Positions 8,091 to 17,763 are shown, counted from the stretch's first letter. The stretch is 64,000 nt of DNA from Halalkalicoccus subterraneus (GCF_003697815.1 NZ_RDQG01000021.1:1-64000), one strand, 5' to 3'. Translations and numbers: made by a program. Notes: a model not told the origin generated them from the letters alone.

Positions 8091-9620
8091 ATGGCCGAGG
8101 ACGACGAGCCCTTCCGGAAGCTGTTCGCCGGCGGGAGCATCGTCTTCATCGGCGAGATGTTCGGGTTGGCGATCTCGTTCCTCTCGACGCTCGTCATCGG
8201 GCGTCTGCTAGGGCCCGAGGGCTACGGTGCGATCGCGCTGGGCTCTGCGGCGCTCGCGACCGCCTCGACGCTCGTTCTCCTGGGAATGCACACGGGTATC
8301 GGGCGATTCCTGCCGCGATACGACGACCCCGAGCGGCGTCGCGGCGTCCTCGTCTCGGCGTTCCAGCTCGTACTCCCCCTCTCGGTGCTCGCCGGGGGGG
8401 TCCTATTCGTCTTCGGCGATTCCATTGCGATGACCGTCTTCGGCGACGAGAGCGTCGCGCCGGTGTTGCGCGTGTTCGGGCTCGCGATGCCCTTTGCCTC
8501 GGTCGAGAAGCTCGCTGTCGGTGGGATCCAGGGAACGAAACGCTCGGCCCCGAAGGTGTTCGTCGAGAACGTTACCGCCCACCTCACGCGACTCCTGCTC
8601 GCCGTGGTCATCCTCTGGTTGGGGTTCGACGCCGCCGGCGTCGCGTGGGCGTACGTGCTCGGTCACGCCGCCGCCGCTACCCTGGGAATGTACTACCTCT
8701 ACCGGTACACGTCGCTGTTTACGCGCACTCCGGCCGTCTCGATGCACCGCGAACTGCTCGCCTTCTCCGCACCGTTGATCATCTCCTCGATCATGGTGAA
8801 GATCCTCGCCGATATCGATACGTTTCTGCTCGGCTATTTCGTCTCGACGGCCGACGTCGGCATCTACAACGTGCTCTACCCGCTCGCGACGATGTTGACG
8901 GCGGTGCTCGCCTCGTTCGGGTTCCTGTTCGTGCCGATCCTCTCGGAGCTGCACGCCGAGGGCGACGTCGCGGAGATGAAACACACCTACCAGCTGGTCA
9001 CGAAGTGGATCTTCATGGTCTCGCTGCCGATCGTGCTGGTGATCGCGCTGTTTCCCGAACTGCTGCTTCGCTACACGTACGGTCCGGACTACACCGAGGG
9101 AGCGCTCGCGCTGTCGATCCTCGCGGGCGGCTTTTTCGTCCACGCCGTCGCCGGTCCCAACTACAAGACGCTGACCGCGATGGGCAACACCCGCCTGATC
9201 ATGGTCGACAACATGGGTGCCGCGTTGCTCAACGTCGCGCTGAACGTCGTTTTCATCCCACGCTATTCCTACCTCGGCGCGTCGGTCGCGACCGTCATCT
9301 CGTATCTCGCGCTCAACATCGCGTACTCGACACAACTGTACACGCGAACCGGGATCCACCCCTTCTCCCCGTCGCTGTTCAAGCCCGCGATCGCCGCGAC
9401 CGCCTCCATCGGCGCGATCTATCTCGTCGTCACCTCGATCGTGACCGTCACGCTCCCGGTGTTCCTCCTCATGTTCTCGCTCTTTCTCGCGATCCACGCG
9501 GTCGTGACTCTGCGCCTCGGCGGGATCGAACGCGAGGAAGTCCTCCTCGTGCTCGACTTCGAGGAGCGACTCGGCGTCGACCTCGGCCCCGCAAAGACGA
9601 TCGCGAAACGCTTCCTCTGA
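8091..9620 (+). CDS. Polysaccharide/oligosaccharide flippase (Wzx-like, MATE/MOP superfamily)
   Basis: 509 aa with about 12-14 hydrophobic segments. The opening fits the polysaccharide transporter branch of the MOP superfamily: FAGGSIVFIGEMFGLAISF, then LLGPEGYGAIALG. The characteristic central segment is FLFVPILSELHAEGD. Such proteins flip lipid-linked glycans across the membrane (compare AglR in Haloferax, suggested for dolichol-phosphate-mannose). It sits 79 bases downstream of ftsY and upstream of an exported beta-helix protein and a GT-C-like protein, so a role in surface glycan export is likely. The substrate is not predictable. Confidence 0.85.
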   Translation: MAEDDEPFRKLFAGGSIVFIGEMFGLAISFLSTLVIGRLLGPEGYGAIALGSAALATASTLVLLGMHTGIGRFLPRYDDPERRRGVLVSAFQLVLPLSVLAGGVLFVFGDSIAMTVFGDESVAPVLRVFGLAMPFASVEKLAVGGIQGTKRSAPKVFVENVTAHLTRLLLAVVILWLGFDAAGVAWAYVLGHAAAATLGMYYLYRYTSLFTRTPAVSMHRELLAFSAPLIISSIMVKILADIDTFLLGYFVSTADVGIYNVLYPLATMLTAVLASFGFLFVPILSELHAEGDVAEMKHTYQLVTKWIFMVSLPIVLVIALFPELLLRYTYGPDYTEGALALSILAGGFFVHAVAGPNYKTLTAMGNTRLIMVDNMGAALLNVALNVVFIPRYSYLGASVATVISYLALNIAYSTQLYTRTGIHPFSPSLFKPAIAATASIGAIYLVVTSIVTVTLPVFLLMFSLFLAIHAVVTLRLGGIEREEVLLVLDFEERLGVDLGPAKTIAKRFL

Positions 9621-9730
9621 GCGCTGACCGCTCTCCTCGCCGTGGCTTCCCCGCTATCGGCGGCTCCCCCCATTCTATTTTACGTCGATAAACACATAAT
9701 ACTTATTACTTGTCAAGATATCTATCAAAC

Positions 9731-11734
9731 ATGTCAAATCAGAGATCGAATGGCGCTTCGATGAGTCGACGAACCTATCTCGCGGCCGGACTCGCCGCGG
9801 TCGCGGGCGTTGGTGTGGTTGGAAGCGGGTCGGCGCGAGCAATGGCAGCGAACGATCCCGCTCCGACCGGTACGGAGATCGGTGGCGGCGAGGAGTACGA
9901 CCGTCACGTCTCCCCGGAGGACGCGGACGTCGTCGTCTCGACCCGCGAGGAGCTCCTCTCGGCGCTTGAGAGCGGATCGAAAACGATCTACGTCGACGAC
10001 GATGCGACGATCGACCTGAGCGCTCGCCGGATCACGATCCCCGGCGACGTGACGCTGGCGAGCGGGCGGGGCCGCGACGGCTCGTCGGGAGCGTTGATCA
10101 CCGCTGACGAACGCACTTCGCGGCTCTTTCAGGTCTTCGAGGACGGCGTGCGAATCACCGGGCTTCGATTCCGGGGCCACCAGGTCGGTTATTACGACTC
10201 GTCGGGAGACGCTTGGAGCCATAACTCGCTCGCGATCCGTGCGTACACCGACTGCGAGGTCGATAACTGTGAGCTCTACGGCTGGACGTTCGCCGCGATC
10301 GGGATCGGCCGTCACGGCTCGGATCCGCTCGTCAGCGACGCACACGTCCATCACTGCTCGCTTCACGACAACATGATGACCGGGCTCGGCTACGGCGTCG
10401 TCGTCTATCAGGGTCACCCGGTGATCGAGTACAACTACTTCGACGGGAACCGCCACAGCATCGCCGCCGGTGGCGAGGCGGGCTGTAGCTACGAAGCTCG
10501 GTACAACATCCAGGGCCCGAACGGGCTGATCTTCGGATTCGAGATGCACAGCCCCGGTGGCGACCGGATCGACATCCACCACAACACGTTCGAACTCGTC
10601 GAGAACCGCGGCGGTCGGATCACGCGCGCGGTGGCGCTCCGGGGAACACCCAGCGACGGCGCGAGCATTTGGAACAACTGGTTTTTCAATCCGACCGATC
10701 CCGGCGGCGATCGGTACGCGAACGGTTCGCCGATCGCACAGTACGGCGACGATGTGAGCGGAACCGAGTGGAACGACGTGTCGCTCTCCGACAACCACTT
10801 CGGCGAGGACGAACCGGCACCGGGGATCGGACACCCGCGCGGGGGCTCATCGACCCAGTCCGAGACGGCACAGCTCCGCGTCTACGTCCGCGAAGAGGGT
10901 GCTGAGGAGCACCTCGAGGGTGCGACCGTCGAGGTCCAGGCACGCGACGGGACGATACTGGATGACTACGACGACCCGCTGACGGCCGAAACCGTCGCGG
11001 GCGAGGAATACTTCGGCGCGTACGCGCGCTTCGACGACCTCCCCGTCGGTCGTTACGACGTTCGAGCGAGCCACCCCGGCTACGAACCGGGTTCGTACCT
11101 GGATCTCGAACTCGATTCCTCGGGACGACAGCCCCCGATCTCGCTGGAGCCACGCGAACGAGACGTCCTCACGGTGACCGGACGCGGCGAGACGTCCCAC
11201 TACGAGTTCGCGACCGACCTCGCGGACGGCGAGATCAAGAAATCCACCGAGTACGGGGCGACCATCAACAGCTACGACAGCATCGACGGGTCGACGGTCA
11301 CGGGACGCACCACGAACGAGCCCGACTCGTTCGCCTTCGTGGGCGAGGTGGTCTCCTTCGAGGCCGACGGCCCCGTTGACGTGTTGCTCAACGGTGAGGC
11401 CGTCGATCCGGACGAGTTCGCCCCGGACGAGCCGGGCGACTCCATCGACGACGGGCAGGTGATCACGGTCGAGGGCGGCAGCTACGCGGACCCGACGCAT
11501 TACCTCTTCGAGGTCACCGGTCGTGTCGAGAAGTCCGACGCCAACGGCGCGACCGTCGACGACGCCGACGAGATCGCCGGACGGGTCGTCGCCGGTATCC
11601 TGCGGGGCGAACACGACAGCTACGTCATCCCGTCCGACGACGCGATCACCAGCTTCATCTCGCTCGGGGGGATCTCCGTCCGAATCGACGGGACCGAGGT
11701 TCCCTCCGGGGAGGTCGAATCGTACTTCGAGTGA
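9731..11734 (+). CDS. Tat-exported right-handed beta-helix surface protein
   Basis: 667 aa from ATG 9731, about 20 bases after an AT-rich promoter-like stretch at 9690-9712. The N-terminus has a twin-arginine signal (SRRTYLAAGLAAVAG) and an Ala-x-Ala site. Residues about 90-370 form a pectate-lyase-like parallel beta-helix with repeated Asn/His turns (DNCELYGWTFAAIGIG, EYNYFDGNRHSIAAGG). A carboxypeptidase-regulatory-like beta-sandwich follows at about 385-470. Two copies of a roughly 95-residue module close the protein (about 477-575 and 575-667); the same module occurs in the 42257-43648 gene. It may bind or cleave an acidic polysaccharide at the cell surface. Catalytic residues cannot be assigned by eye. 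Confidence 0.85.
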   Translation: MSNQRSNGASMSRRTYLAAGLAAVAGVGVVGSGSARAMAANDPAPTGTEIGGGEEYDRHVSPEDADVVVSTREELLSALESGSKTIYVDDDATIDLSARRITIPGDVTLASGRGRDGSSGALITADERTSRLFQVFEDGVRITGLRFRGHQVGYYDSSGDAWSHNSLAIRAYTDCEVDNCELYGWTFAAIGIGRHGSDPLVSDAHVHHCSLHDNMMTGLGYGVVVYQGHPVIEYNYFDGNRHSIAAGGEAGCSYEARYNIQGPNGLIFGFEMHSPGGDRIDIHHNTFELVENRGGRITRAVALRGTPSDGASIWNNWFFNPTDPGGDRYANGSPIAQYGDDVSGTEWNDVSLSDNHFGEDEPAPGIGHPRGGSSTQSETAQLRVYVREEGAEEHLEGATVEVQARDGTILDDYDDPLTAETVAGEEYFGAYARFDDLPVGRYDVRASHPGYEPGSYLDLELDSSGRQPPISLEPRERDVLTVTGRGETSHYEFATDLADGEIKKSTEYGATINSYDSIDGSTVTGRTTNEPDSFAFVGEVVSFEADGPVDVLLNGEAVDPDEFAPDEPGDSIDDGQVITVEGGSYADPTHYLFEVTGRVEKSDANGATVDDADEIAGRVVAGILRGEHDSYVIPSDDAITSFISLGGISVRIDGTEVPSGEVESYFE

Positions 11735-11895
11735 TCGGCTTCAGTTGACGACGCTCGATCATGTGTGTTCACGTACCGAATCAGCCGTCAACAGAAGCTT
11801 AGTAATACCTGGGGTCGGTAGCACGACGTGCGATGCGAAGGTGGAGCGCGATAGGACAGTGCGGTCGCCCGAGTCCGGTCGAGAGAGTATCATAA

Positions 11896-13815
11896 ATGCA
11901 GTTCTCGATCGGCCGGTACCGGATCGGGTTTGGAACCCTCGGTGCCGTCGCGGGGCTGGGCGTTGCCGGGCTCGTGCTCCTGTTCAACCTCTTCCTCTCG
12001 CACATGTTGGTGCGGACGCTCCCGCCGATCCTCACGGGGGCCTGTCTGCTTTATCTCGTCGCCAGGCGGAACCCGACGCCCGCCGTCGGAACGCTTCCGA
12101 CCTGGGCCGTCCACGCTCTCCCGAGCGTCGTGTTCCTCGGGACGGCCGCGCTGATCGCGCTCTCGCTTGCGACGGGCGGTCGTGGCCCGACCTTCTATCT
12201 GCTCACGATCGCGCTCTCGGTGGTGGTATTCGTTCAGATCGCGTTCACCCCCGATGAACAGTTCTCGGTCGGAATGGGTCTCGCGCAGGTGCTCGCGCTC
12301 GGGTTCGTGGTCCGGTTTGCGGGGCTGTTGGGTTCGGCGGGGTACGTCGGCGTCGACGTTTGGATCCACATGCCCCAGTACGTCGAAGGGATCCTCTCGG
12401 CGGGTTCGATCCAGGGAATGGGCCCAACGAAGTACGCTCTGGCCCCGCTCTATCACCTCTCGGTCGCCTCGACCTCGTTGCTCGCCGACCTTCCTCCGCG
12501 CCTCGCGCTGTTCGGCTCGATCGGGATCGCGATGGGTCTCACCGGTCTGTTCGTCTACCTGACGGCCGCCCGGTTCGTCGACCCGCGGTGGGCCGTCTTC
12601 GCCGCGGCGGCCTACTCGATCAGCGACTTCGTCGTCGTCTGGTCGATCCACCTCATCCCGACGAGTCTGGGCGTGGTGTTCTTTCTCGCCGTCCTGTTGG
12701 TGTTCGTCCGGATCCAACAGCGGGGAACCCGCCCGGCGGTGCTCGTGTTGATAGTCGCGTTCGTCCTCGCGATGGCGTTGACCCACCAGGTCGCCTCGTT
12801 CATCATGCTCGTGTTGCTCGGAGCCGGCTCGCTCGCCCAGATCGCGCTGAACATGGGCCAACTTCGCGACCGACTGTTCGCGGACTCATCTCCCTCGATT
12901 CGGGTCCACAGCGTTCACGGGTACTCCGCGTTCGCGGTCGGGTTGCTCATGCTCATCTGGAGCGTGACTCCGTGGGGCAACCGGACCTTCGTTGAGGCGG
13001 TGCTCGTCATCCTCTGGGGTTCGATCGAGGGTAGCGCCGGTCTGTTCAACCGGGGCGAGACGACGAACGCGGTGGCCGCCGGCGGCGATCAGACGCTCCT
13101 TGGCCAGACGGTTATCCCGCTGATCGATCAGGTGGGGTTCTCGATGCTCCTGTTCGGGACGGTCGTCGGGAGCCTCTACATACTCCAGCGTGAGCGAGCC
13201 AGTCAGTCGGGGCTGGCGCTGATCATCGCCGCCGTGATCATGCTGTTTTTCACGCTCGTGCCGCCGCTGTTCGGTCTGCGGAACTTCCTGCCCGGGCGCT
13301 GGTTCGCGTTCCTCTACGCGGTGCTCGCGATACTCGCCGCCGTTGGTTTCGATCGCCTCCGGCGCGATTGCTCGCCCCAGTTGTTCGCGGCCGTGGCGCT
13401 CGTCTTCGCGCTCGTCTTCTCCGGGGGGATGGTGCTCACGAGCGACGCGACCCAGGACGCGCCGGCGTTTCCCGAGGAGAACGTCCGGTACGCCTACACG
13501 CCGGCCGAGATGAGCGCGATGGAGACGATCGTCGAGCACACCGACAGCGACGCGACCGACCCCATCTACAGCGACTCGCCGTACATCAGTGCCTTGAACC
13601 GGTACGGCGGGGAGGAGCGCTTCTCGTCCGCGACCGTCGACGACGGCCCCCCCGACCACGAGGTGACGCTGTATCGCGACTATCAGCGCGACGGCGCGCC
13701 ACGATTCGAGACCGAGGAGGGAGCGGACCACATCCAGCGAACCACGATCGACGAAATGTGTGGGACGCGAACCATCGGGTACGACAACAGCGACGTCACC
13801 CTCTGTGAACGCTGA
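11896..13815 (+). CDS. Polytopic membrane protein, GT-C-like (paralogue of 37414-39429)
   Basis: 639 aa with about 12 transmembrane segments and an extracytoplasmic C-terminal domain of about 120 residues. The first large loop, [19 protein letters not shown], has the acidic residue followed by Trp/His seen in GT-C glycosyltransferases that use lipid-phosphate sugars. [13 protein letters not shown] further on also fits that fold. The C-terminus ends with [16 protein letters not shown], shared with the paralogue 24 kb away. A promoter-like TTAGTAATACC lies at about 11800. Neighbours are a beta-helix exoprotein and a flippase. Function is inferred from fold only. Confidence 0.72.
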   Translation: MQFSIGRYRIGFGTLGAVAGLGVAGLVLLFNLFLSHMLVRTLPPILTGACLLYLVARRNPTPAVGTLPTWAVHALPSVVFLGTAALIALSLATGGRGPTFYLLTIALSVVVFVQIAFTPDEQFSVGMGLAQVLALGFVVRFAGLLGSAGYVGVDVWIHMPQYVEGILSAGSIQGMGPTKYALAPLYHLSVASTSLLADLPPRLALFGSIGIAMGLTGLFVYLTAARFVDPRWAVFAAAAYSISDFVVVWSIHLIPTSLGVVFFLAVLLVFVRIQQRGTRPAVLVLIVAFVLAMALTHQVASFIMLVLLGAGSLAQIALNMGQLRDRLFADSSPSIRVHSVHGYSAFAVGLLMLIWSVTPWGNRTFVEAVLVILWGSIEGSAGLFNRGETTNAVAAGGDQTLLGQTVIPLIDQVGFSMLLFGTVVGSLYILQRERASQSGLALIIAAVIMLFFTLVPPLFGLRNFLPGRWFAFLYAVLAILAAVGFDRLRRDCSPQLFAAVALVFALVFSGGMVLTSDATQDAPAFPEENVRYAYTPAEMSAMETIVEHTDSDATDPIYSDSPYISALNRYGGEERFSSATVDDGPPDHEVTLYRDYQRDGAPRFETEEGADHIQRTTIDEMCGTRTIGYDNSDVTLCER

Positions 13816-13871
13816 GACGGGCGCGGTCAACGAACAAAGCCTTTAGCGCTTCGGCCGTCTATCGTAGCCAA

Positions 13872-15257
13872 ATGGTACTCGACGATCTCGGAACCTCCCT
13901 CAGAGGGACCTTGGAGGACCTCCGCGGGAAGTCCCGGCTCACCGAAGAGGACGTGCAGGCGGTCGTCAAGGAGATCCAGCGCTCGCTTCTGCAGGCCGAC
14001 GTCGACGTCTCGCTGGTGATGGAGCTCTCCGACTCGATCAAGACCCGCGCGCTCGAGGAAGAACCGCCCGGCGGGACGACCGCCCGCGATCACGTGCTTC
14101 GTATCGTCTACGAGGAACTGGTCGCGCTCGTCGGTGACTCCGCCGAGATTCCCCTCGAAGAGCAGACGATCATGCTCGCGGGCCTGCAGGGGTCGGGGAA
14201 GACGACCACGGCGGCGAAGATGGCGTGGTGGTTCTCGAAGAAGGGACTGCGTCCCGCCGTGATCCAGACCGACACGTTCCGGCCGGGCGCCTACGACCAG
14301 GCCAAACAGATGTGCGAGCGCGCCGAAGTCGAGTTCTACGGGGATCCCGACGCCGAAGATCCCGTCGAGATCGCCCGCGAGGGAATGGCGGCCACTGCCG
14401 ACGCCGACGTCCACATCGTCGACACCGCGGGTCGTCACGCGCTGGAGGACGACCTGATCGAGGAGATCGAGGCGATCGGGGACGCCGTCCAGCCCGATCG
14501 GTCCCTCCTCGTGCTCGACGCCGCCATCGGGCAGGGCGCGAAGGAACAGGCCCGCCGGTTCGAGGAATCCATCGGAATTCAGGGCGTCGCGATCACCAAG
14601 CTCGACGGGACCGCGAAGGGTGGTGGTGCCCTTACGGCGGTCAACGAGACCGACTCGACGATCGCCTTTTTGGGGACCGGCGAGGAGGTCGAGGACATCG
14701 AGCGCTTCGAGCCCAACGGCTTCATCTCCCGACTGTTGGGGATGGGCGACCTGAAGCAACTCACTGAGCGCGTCGAGCGCGCGATGGCCGAAACCCAGGA
14801 AGAAGAGGAGGATTGGGACCCCGAGGACCTGCTGTCGGGGACCTTCACGCTGCACGACATGCGAAAGCAGATGAACGCGATGAACCGCATGGGCCCGCTG
14901 GACCAGGTCATGGACATGATCCCCGGACTCGGTGGCGGGCTCATGGACCAGCTTCCGGACGACGCGATGGACGTCACCCAGGACCGACTGCGGAAGTTCG
15001 AGATCATCATGGACTCGATGACCGACGCGGAGATGGAACACCCCCGCGCGATCGGTCAGAGCCAGATCGAACGCATCGCCCGTGGCTCGGGGACCGACGA
15101 GGAAACCGTCAGGGAACTGCTCCAGCAACACAAGATGATGGAGCGCACCCTGAAACAGTTCCAGGGCATGGGACAGGGCAACATGGACATGGAACGCATG
15201 ATGAAACAGATGGAAAACCAGGGCGGCGGTGGCGGCGGCATGGGCGGTCTGTTCTAA
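13872..15257 (+). CDS. srp54: Signal recognition particle protein SRP54
   Basis: 461 aa, typical for archaeal SRP54 (Ffh homologue). The N domain is residues 1-90. The GTPase domain has GLQGSGKTT near residue 104, [18 protein letters not shown] and [13 protein letters not shown]. The Met-rich M domain (about 300-461) contains [21 protein letters not shown] and binds signal sequences and 7S RNA. The Gly/Met tail ([12 protein letters not shown]) is normal for the family. It works with FtsY (6794-8011). The 7S RNA gene is not seen in the window. Confidence 0.97.
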   Translation: MVLDDLGTSLRGTLEDLRGKSRLTEEDVQAVVKEIQRSLLQADVDVSLVMELSDSIKTRALEEEPPGGTTARDHVLRIVYEELVALVGDSAEIPLEEQTIMLAGLQGSGKTTTAAKMAWWFSKKGLRPAVIQTDTFRPGAYDQAKQMCERAEVEFYGDPDAEDPVEIAREGMAATADADVHIVDTAGRHALEDDLIEEIEAIGDAVQPDRSLLVLDAAIGQGAKEQARRFEESIGIQGVAITKLDGTAKGGGALTAVNETDSTIAFLGTGEEVEDIERFEPNGFISRLLGMGDLKQLTERVERAMAETQEEEEDWDPEDLLSGTFTLHDMRKQMNAMNRMGPLDQVMDMIPGLGGGLMDQLPDDAMDVTQDRLRKFEIIMDSMTDAEMEHPRAIGQSQIERIARGSGTDEETVRELLQQHKMMERTLKQFQGMGQGNMDMERMMKQMENQGGGGGGMGGLF

Positions 15258-15281
15258 GCGCGAATACCGCCTACAGACCCG

Positions 15282-15692
15282 TTATTCGTCCGTTACCGGC
15301 CGCCCACCTTCGGTCGGCGGCGCGACGTGATCGACGTACGACTCGACGTCGGGCTCGTCTACCCGCACCTCGATGTCGATCTCGCCGAGTTCGTCCTCCT
15401 CTCCGACCGCGAAGTTCACGACGCCCTGGAAGGCGGCCTGCTTCTTGAGTGAGAACGAGAAATATTCGCCCGACTGCCGCCGGAAGAACTCGTTTCTGGC
15501 GGTGTCGAGGATCTCCTGGCGGTGCAGTAGTTCGGAGAAGTGATCCAGCGAGCGGGTCGTCCCGACGATCCGACCGTTTTCGGCACTCAGTTCGGCTTCG
15601 GGAACGAGGTTCGACACGGCGTCTTTGACCCTGTCGGTGACTTCAGTGTCGTGGACCGGCGCTCGGACGGTCGCCTCGATCCGGTAGATCAT
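15282..15692 (-). CDS. UPF0201 (COG1325) family protein, putative RNA-binding
   Basis: 136 aa matching the archaeal UPF0201 family, whose two-domain fold resembles a ribosomal L5-like RNA-binding domain. Motifs include YRIEATVRAPVHDTE, FSELLHRQEILDTAR and FSFSLKKQAAFQGVVNF. No function has been demonstrated. Its ATG overlaps the stop of the UPF0200 kinase gene by four bases, so the pair is co-translated, an arrangement common in haloarchaea. It converges on srp54 with a 24-base gap. Confidence 0.88.
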   Translation of the reverse strand: MIYRIEATVRAPVHDTEVTDRVKDAVSNLVPEAELSAENGRIVGTTRSLDHFSELLHRQEILDTARNEFFRRQSGEYFSFSLKKQAAFQGVVNFAVGEEDELGEIDIEVRVDEPDVESYVDHVAPPTEGGRPVTDE

Positions 15693-16234
15693 CGTTCCAT
15701 CCCCTTCGAGAGGAGTTCGCGGATCCGCTCGCGAAAGCGCTCCAACGAGTCGGTGTTCTCGATCGTGACGTCCGCGCGGGTCATCGCCTCGCCCATTCCG
15801 AAGCCCAGTTCGCGCTCGTCGCGGGTTTCCAGCGACTCGGTTTCAGGGTTGTCCCGCCCGCGCGTTCCCAGTCGCTGTTCTCGTATCTCGAAGGGTGCCT
15901 CGACCGCGATCAGGGTGAAGTCCTCGCCGAAGGCCTCCTCGAAGCGCTTTGCCTCCGCACCCGATCGAAGCCCGTCGACGAGGACGACCCTGCTCCCTTC
16001 GAGGCGCTCCTCGATCAGCGGCAGGGAGCGCTCGGCGATCGCGAGCGGACCGTCCTCCTCGCGCATGGCCGTCGCGACCTCGCCGTGGTGGTCGGCGGGG
16101 TCGAGCCCTCGATCCCGGCACTCCCGACGGATGACGTCGCCCATCGTGACGACGGGGATCCCCTCCTCGCGGGCGACGGCGGCGGCCTCGCCCTTCCCGC
16201 TGCCCGGCAGGCCGACGGTTCCGATGACTCGCAT
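15689..16234 (-). CDS. UPF0200 nucleotide kinase-like protein (dephospho-CoA kinase-like fold)
   Basis: 181 aa with an N-terminal P-loop (VGLPGSGKGEAAAVA) and the family motif VVTMGDVIRRECRDRG. LVDGLRSGAEAKRFE and the arginine-rich LID (FEIREQRLGTRGR) are also present. The fold resembles adenylate/dephospho-CoA kinases, but the archaeal UPF0200 substrate is not known. It is the first gene of the UPF0200-UPF0201 pair and is coupled by an ATGA overlap. The AT-rich stretch at 16293-16320 lies between it and the divergent broken membrane gene. Confidence 0.88.
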   Translation of the reverse strand: MRVIGTVGLPGSGKGEAAAVAREEGIPVVTMGDVIRRECRDRGLDPADHHGEVATAMREEDGPLAIAERSLPLIEERLEGSRVVLVDGLRSGAEAKRFEEAFGEDFTLIAVEAPFEIREQRLGTRGRDNPETESLETRDERELGFGMGEAMTRADVTIENTDSLERFRERIRELLSKGMER

Positions 16235-16327
16235 TCGCCGGCGATAGACGGGGTCGGCGGTTAAATCTGCTGGGTCGGCCCGTCACGGCCGGAAACATTA
16301 TATCAAAATAAATATATTTTGAGAGTG

Positions 16328-16722
16328 ATGTCCGATGCAGGTAGCCACTGGACGTCTTACGCTACGACGGCGCTTACCCTCCTCGTGATCACCGGACTGG
16401 CCAGCCCAGAGATCTACTGTCTCGTCCAGGGAGAACCCTCAACGACGGGATCTCGACGCTCGCGACCGCCGGGATCCTCCTGGGACTCGTTTCATCCTTT
16501 TACCTCATCGACTGGATCGACGCGAAGCGCTCGCTCGGCTATACGACCGTCGTGTTCCTGTATTTGGTCGTCCTCTGTGGCACAATCGTCGGATGCTCCC
16601 TGCTCATCTGGGTCGTTCCCGACTCACCGGGGGCGGTCGGGATACTGATCGTCTCGGTTCTGGGGGCGCTGTTGGCTCTCCGCGGGCTGATTCGGGGCCC
16701 CGTGGACGGGCAGGCGTCATAG
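16328..16722 (+). pseudogene. Small membrane protein gene broken by a one-base deletion
   Basis: The frame from ATG 16328 encodes MSDAGSHWTSYATTALTLL and continues to CLVQG at about 16431. Coding character then moves by one base. The new frame runs from about 16432 (RTLNDGISTLATAGILLGLV) through three hydrophobic segments to a TAG at 16720-16722. Adding one base at the GGG run (16429-16431) would restore an uninterrupted protein of about 131 aa with four membrane segments. An AT-rich promoter (ATATCAAAATAAATATATTTT) precedes it. It is either a genuine frameshift mutation or a sequencing error at a homopolymer. The product is unrecognised. Confidence 0.75.
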
Positions 16723-16812
16723 CGTTCCAGCGGGTCGGGCTCGTTCGCGAGAAGCGGCTCGCGCGGGTCGATCCCGATGACTTTTCACGGCCGCCCCCGA
16801 AGCCGCCTCCGA

Positions 16813-16887
16813 GGGCACGTAGCTCAGTCCGGATAGAGCGTCGGACTTCTAATCCGACGGTCGTGGGTTCGAATCCCATCGTGCCCG
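16813..16887 (+). tRNA. tRNA-Arg (anticodon TCT)
   Basis: 75 nt cloverleaf without intron or encoded CCA. The acceptor stem GGGCACG/CGTGCCC pairs fully. The D-stem is GCTC/GAGC, the anticodon stem TCGGA/TCCGA with loop CTTCTAA (anticodon TCT, reading AGA), and the T-arm GTGGG-TTCGAAT-CCCAT has one G-U pair. The discriminator base is G. Confidence 0.95.
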
Positions 16888-16967
16888 CTTTTCTGCAACG
16901 AACGGATGTGAGGAGCGAAAAGCGAACCACGTGGAATTCGAAGCAGGGAGCAGCTCTGCTGCGACTG

Positions 16968-16990
16968 GGGTTCGAATCCCATCGTGCCCG
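16968..16990 (+). repeat. Exact 23-bp copy of the tRNA-Arg 3' end
   Basis: Bases 16968-16990 repeat exactly the last 23 bases of tRNA-Arg (16865-16887), covering half the T-stem, the T-loop and the 3' acceptor strand. The copies are 103 bases apart. Integrases commonly leave such 3'-end copies (att sites), but the segment between them holds no gene. An inverted repeat (GTGCCCG at 16984-16990, CGGGCAC at 17012-17018) follows. Confidence 0.7.
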
Positions 16991-17096
16991 TTCGTTCGCT
17001 TCGCTCACTCACGGGCACTCTTGAGTCCCCCTCGTTTCGTCACTGGCGGCTTCGCCGCCGGTTCCCAGCGGGACCTCCGCTCCCGCCCGGCTCACG

Positions 17097-17113
17097 GAAT
17101 TCCCATCGTGCCT
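17097..17113 (+). repeat. Third, degenerate copy of the tRNA 3' end
   Basis: GGAATTCCCATCGTGCC resembles the tRNA-Arg end GAATCCCATCGTGCC with one inserted T. It may be an older att scar from the same target tRNA, or chance similarity. Confidence 0.35.
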
Positions 17114-17171
17114 GATTCTTTCGCGGCAAATGGACCGCACCGCTTTTGCCCTGCCCCGCGAGAACCCGACC

Positions 17172-17690
17172 ATGGCCGATACGGACCTCATCGCGGCGCT
17201 TCGCGAGGCCGACGCCGTCCAGTACGGCGAGTTCGAACTCTCGCATGGCGGGACGAGCGACTACTACGTCGACAAGTACCGCTTCGAGACCGATCCCCGA
17301 TGCCTTTCGCTGATCGCGTCGGCCTTCGCCGAGCGGGTCGACGAGCCGAAACTCGCGGGCGTCGCCCTCGGGGCAGTGCCATTGGTGGCAGTCACGAGCG
17401 TCGAGACGGACCTCCCGTACGTCATCGCGCGCAAACGACAGAAGGAGTACGGCACCGCCAATCTGATCGAGGGCGCTCTCGAAGAGGGCGAGGAGGTGCT
17501 CGTTTTGGAGGACATCGCGACGACCGGGCAAAGCGCCGTCGACGCCGCCGAGGCGCTCCGGGAGGCCGGTGCCCGCGTCGAGCGCGTACTGGTTGTCGTC
17601 GACCGCGAGGAGGGCGCCCGCGAACTGCTCGCCGAGCACGACCTCGAACTCGAAGCGTTGCTCACGGCCACGGAGCTTCTCGACCGGTAG
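17172..17690 (+). CDS. pyrE: Orotate phosphoribosyltransferase
   Basis: 172 aa from ATG 17172 ([21 protein letters not shown]), the archaeal OPRTase length; an ATG at 17130 adds an unlikely extension. The enzyme joins orotate and PRPP to form OMP, the fifth step of pyrimidine synthesis. Motifs are [15 protein letters not shown] near the N-terminus, [18 protein letters not shown] (catalytic loop), and the PRPP-binding [19 protein letters not shown] near residue 110-130. It is followed 73 bases later by the PRTase-domain regulator gfcR. Confidence 0.93.
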   Translation: MADTDLIAALREADAVQYGEFELSHGGTSDYYVDKYRFETDPRCLSLIASAFAERVDEPKLAGVALGAVPLVAVTSVETDLPYVIARKRQKEYGTANLIEGALEEGEEVLVLEDIATTGQSAVDAAEALREAGARVERVLVVVDREEGARELLAEHDLELEALLTATELLDR

Positions 17691-17763
17691 TATCCGCTCC
17701 CGTGCGTGTTTTCTCCGGGATCCGATTCGGGATATTCATGCTCGTGTAGATCACCCTTCGAAT

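Noticed and set aside
8403-9497. 364-aa minus-strand frame over the flippase
   Set aside because: Highly charged composition without hydrophobic core, typical of a GC-rich shadow frame; the plus strand encodes a recognisable polytopic transporter.
16319-16648. 109-aa single-frame reading of the gene at 16328
   Set aside because: After about residue 35 the frame becomes Ser/Arg-rich, while the neighbouring frame carries hydrophobic helices, so a frameshift explains it better.
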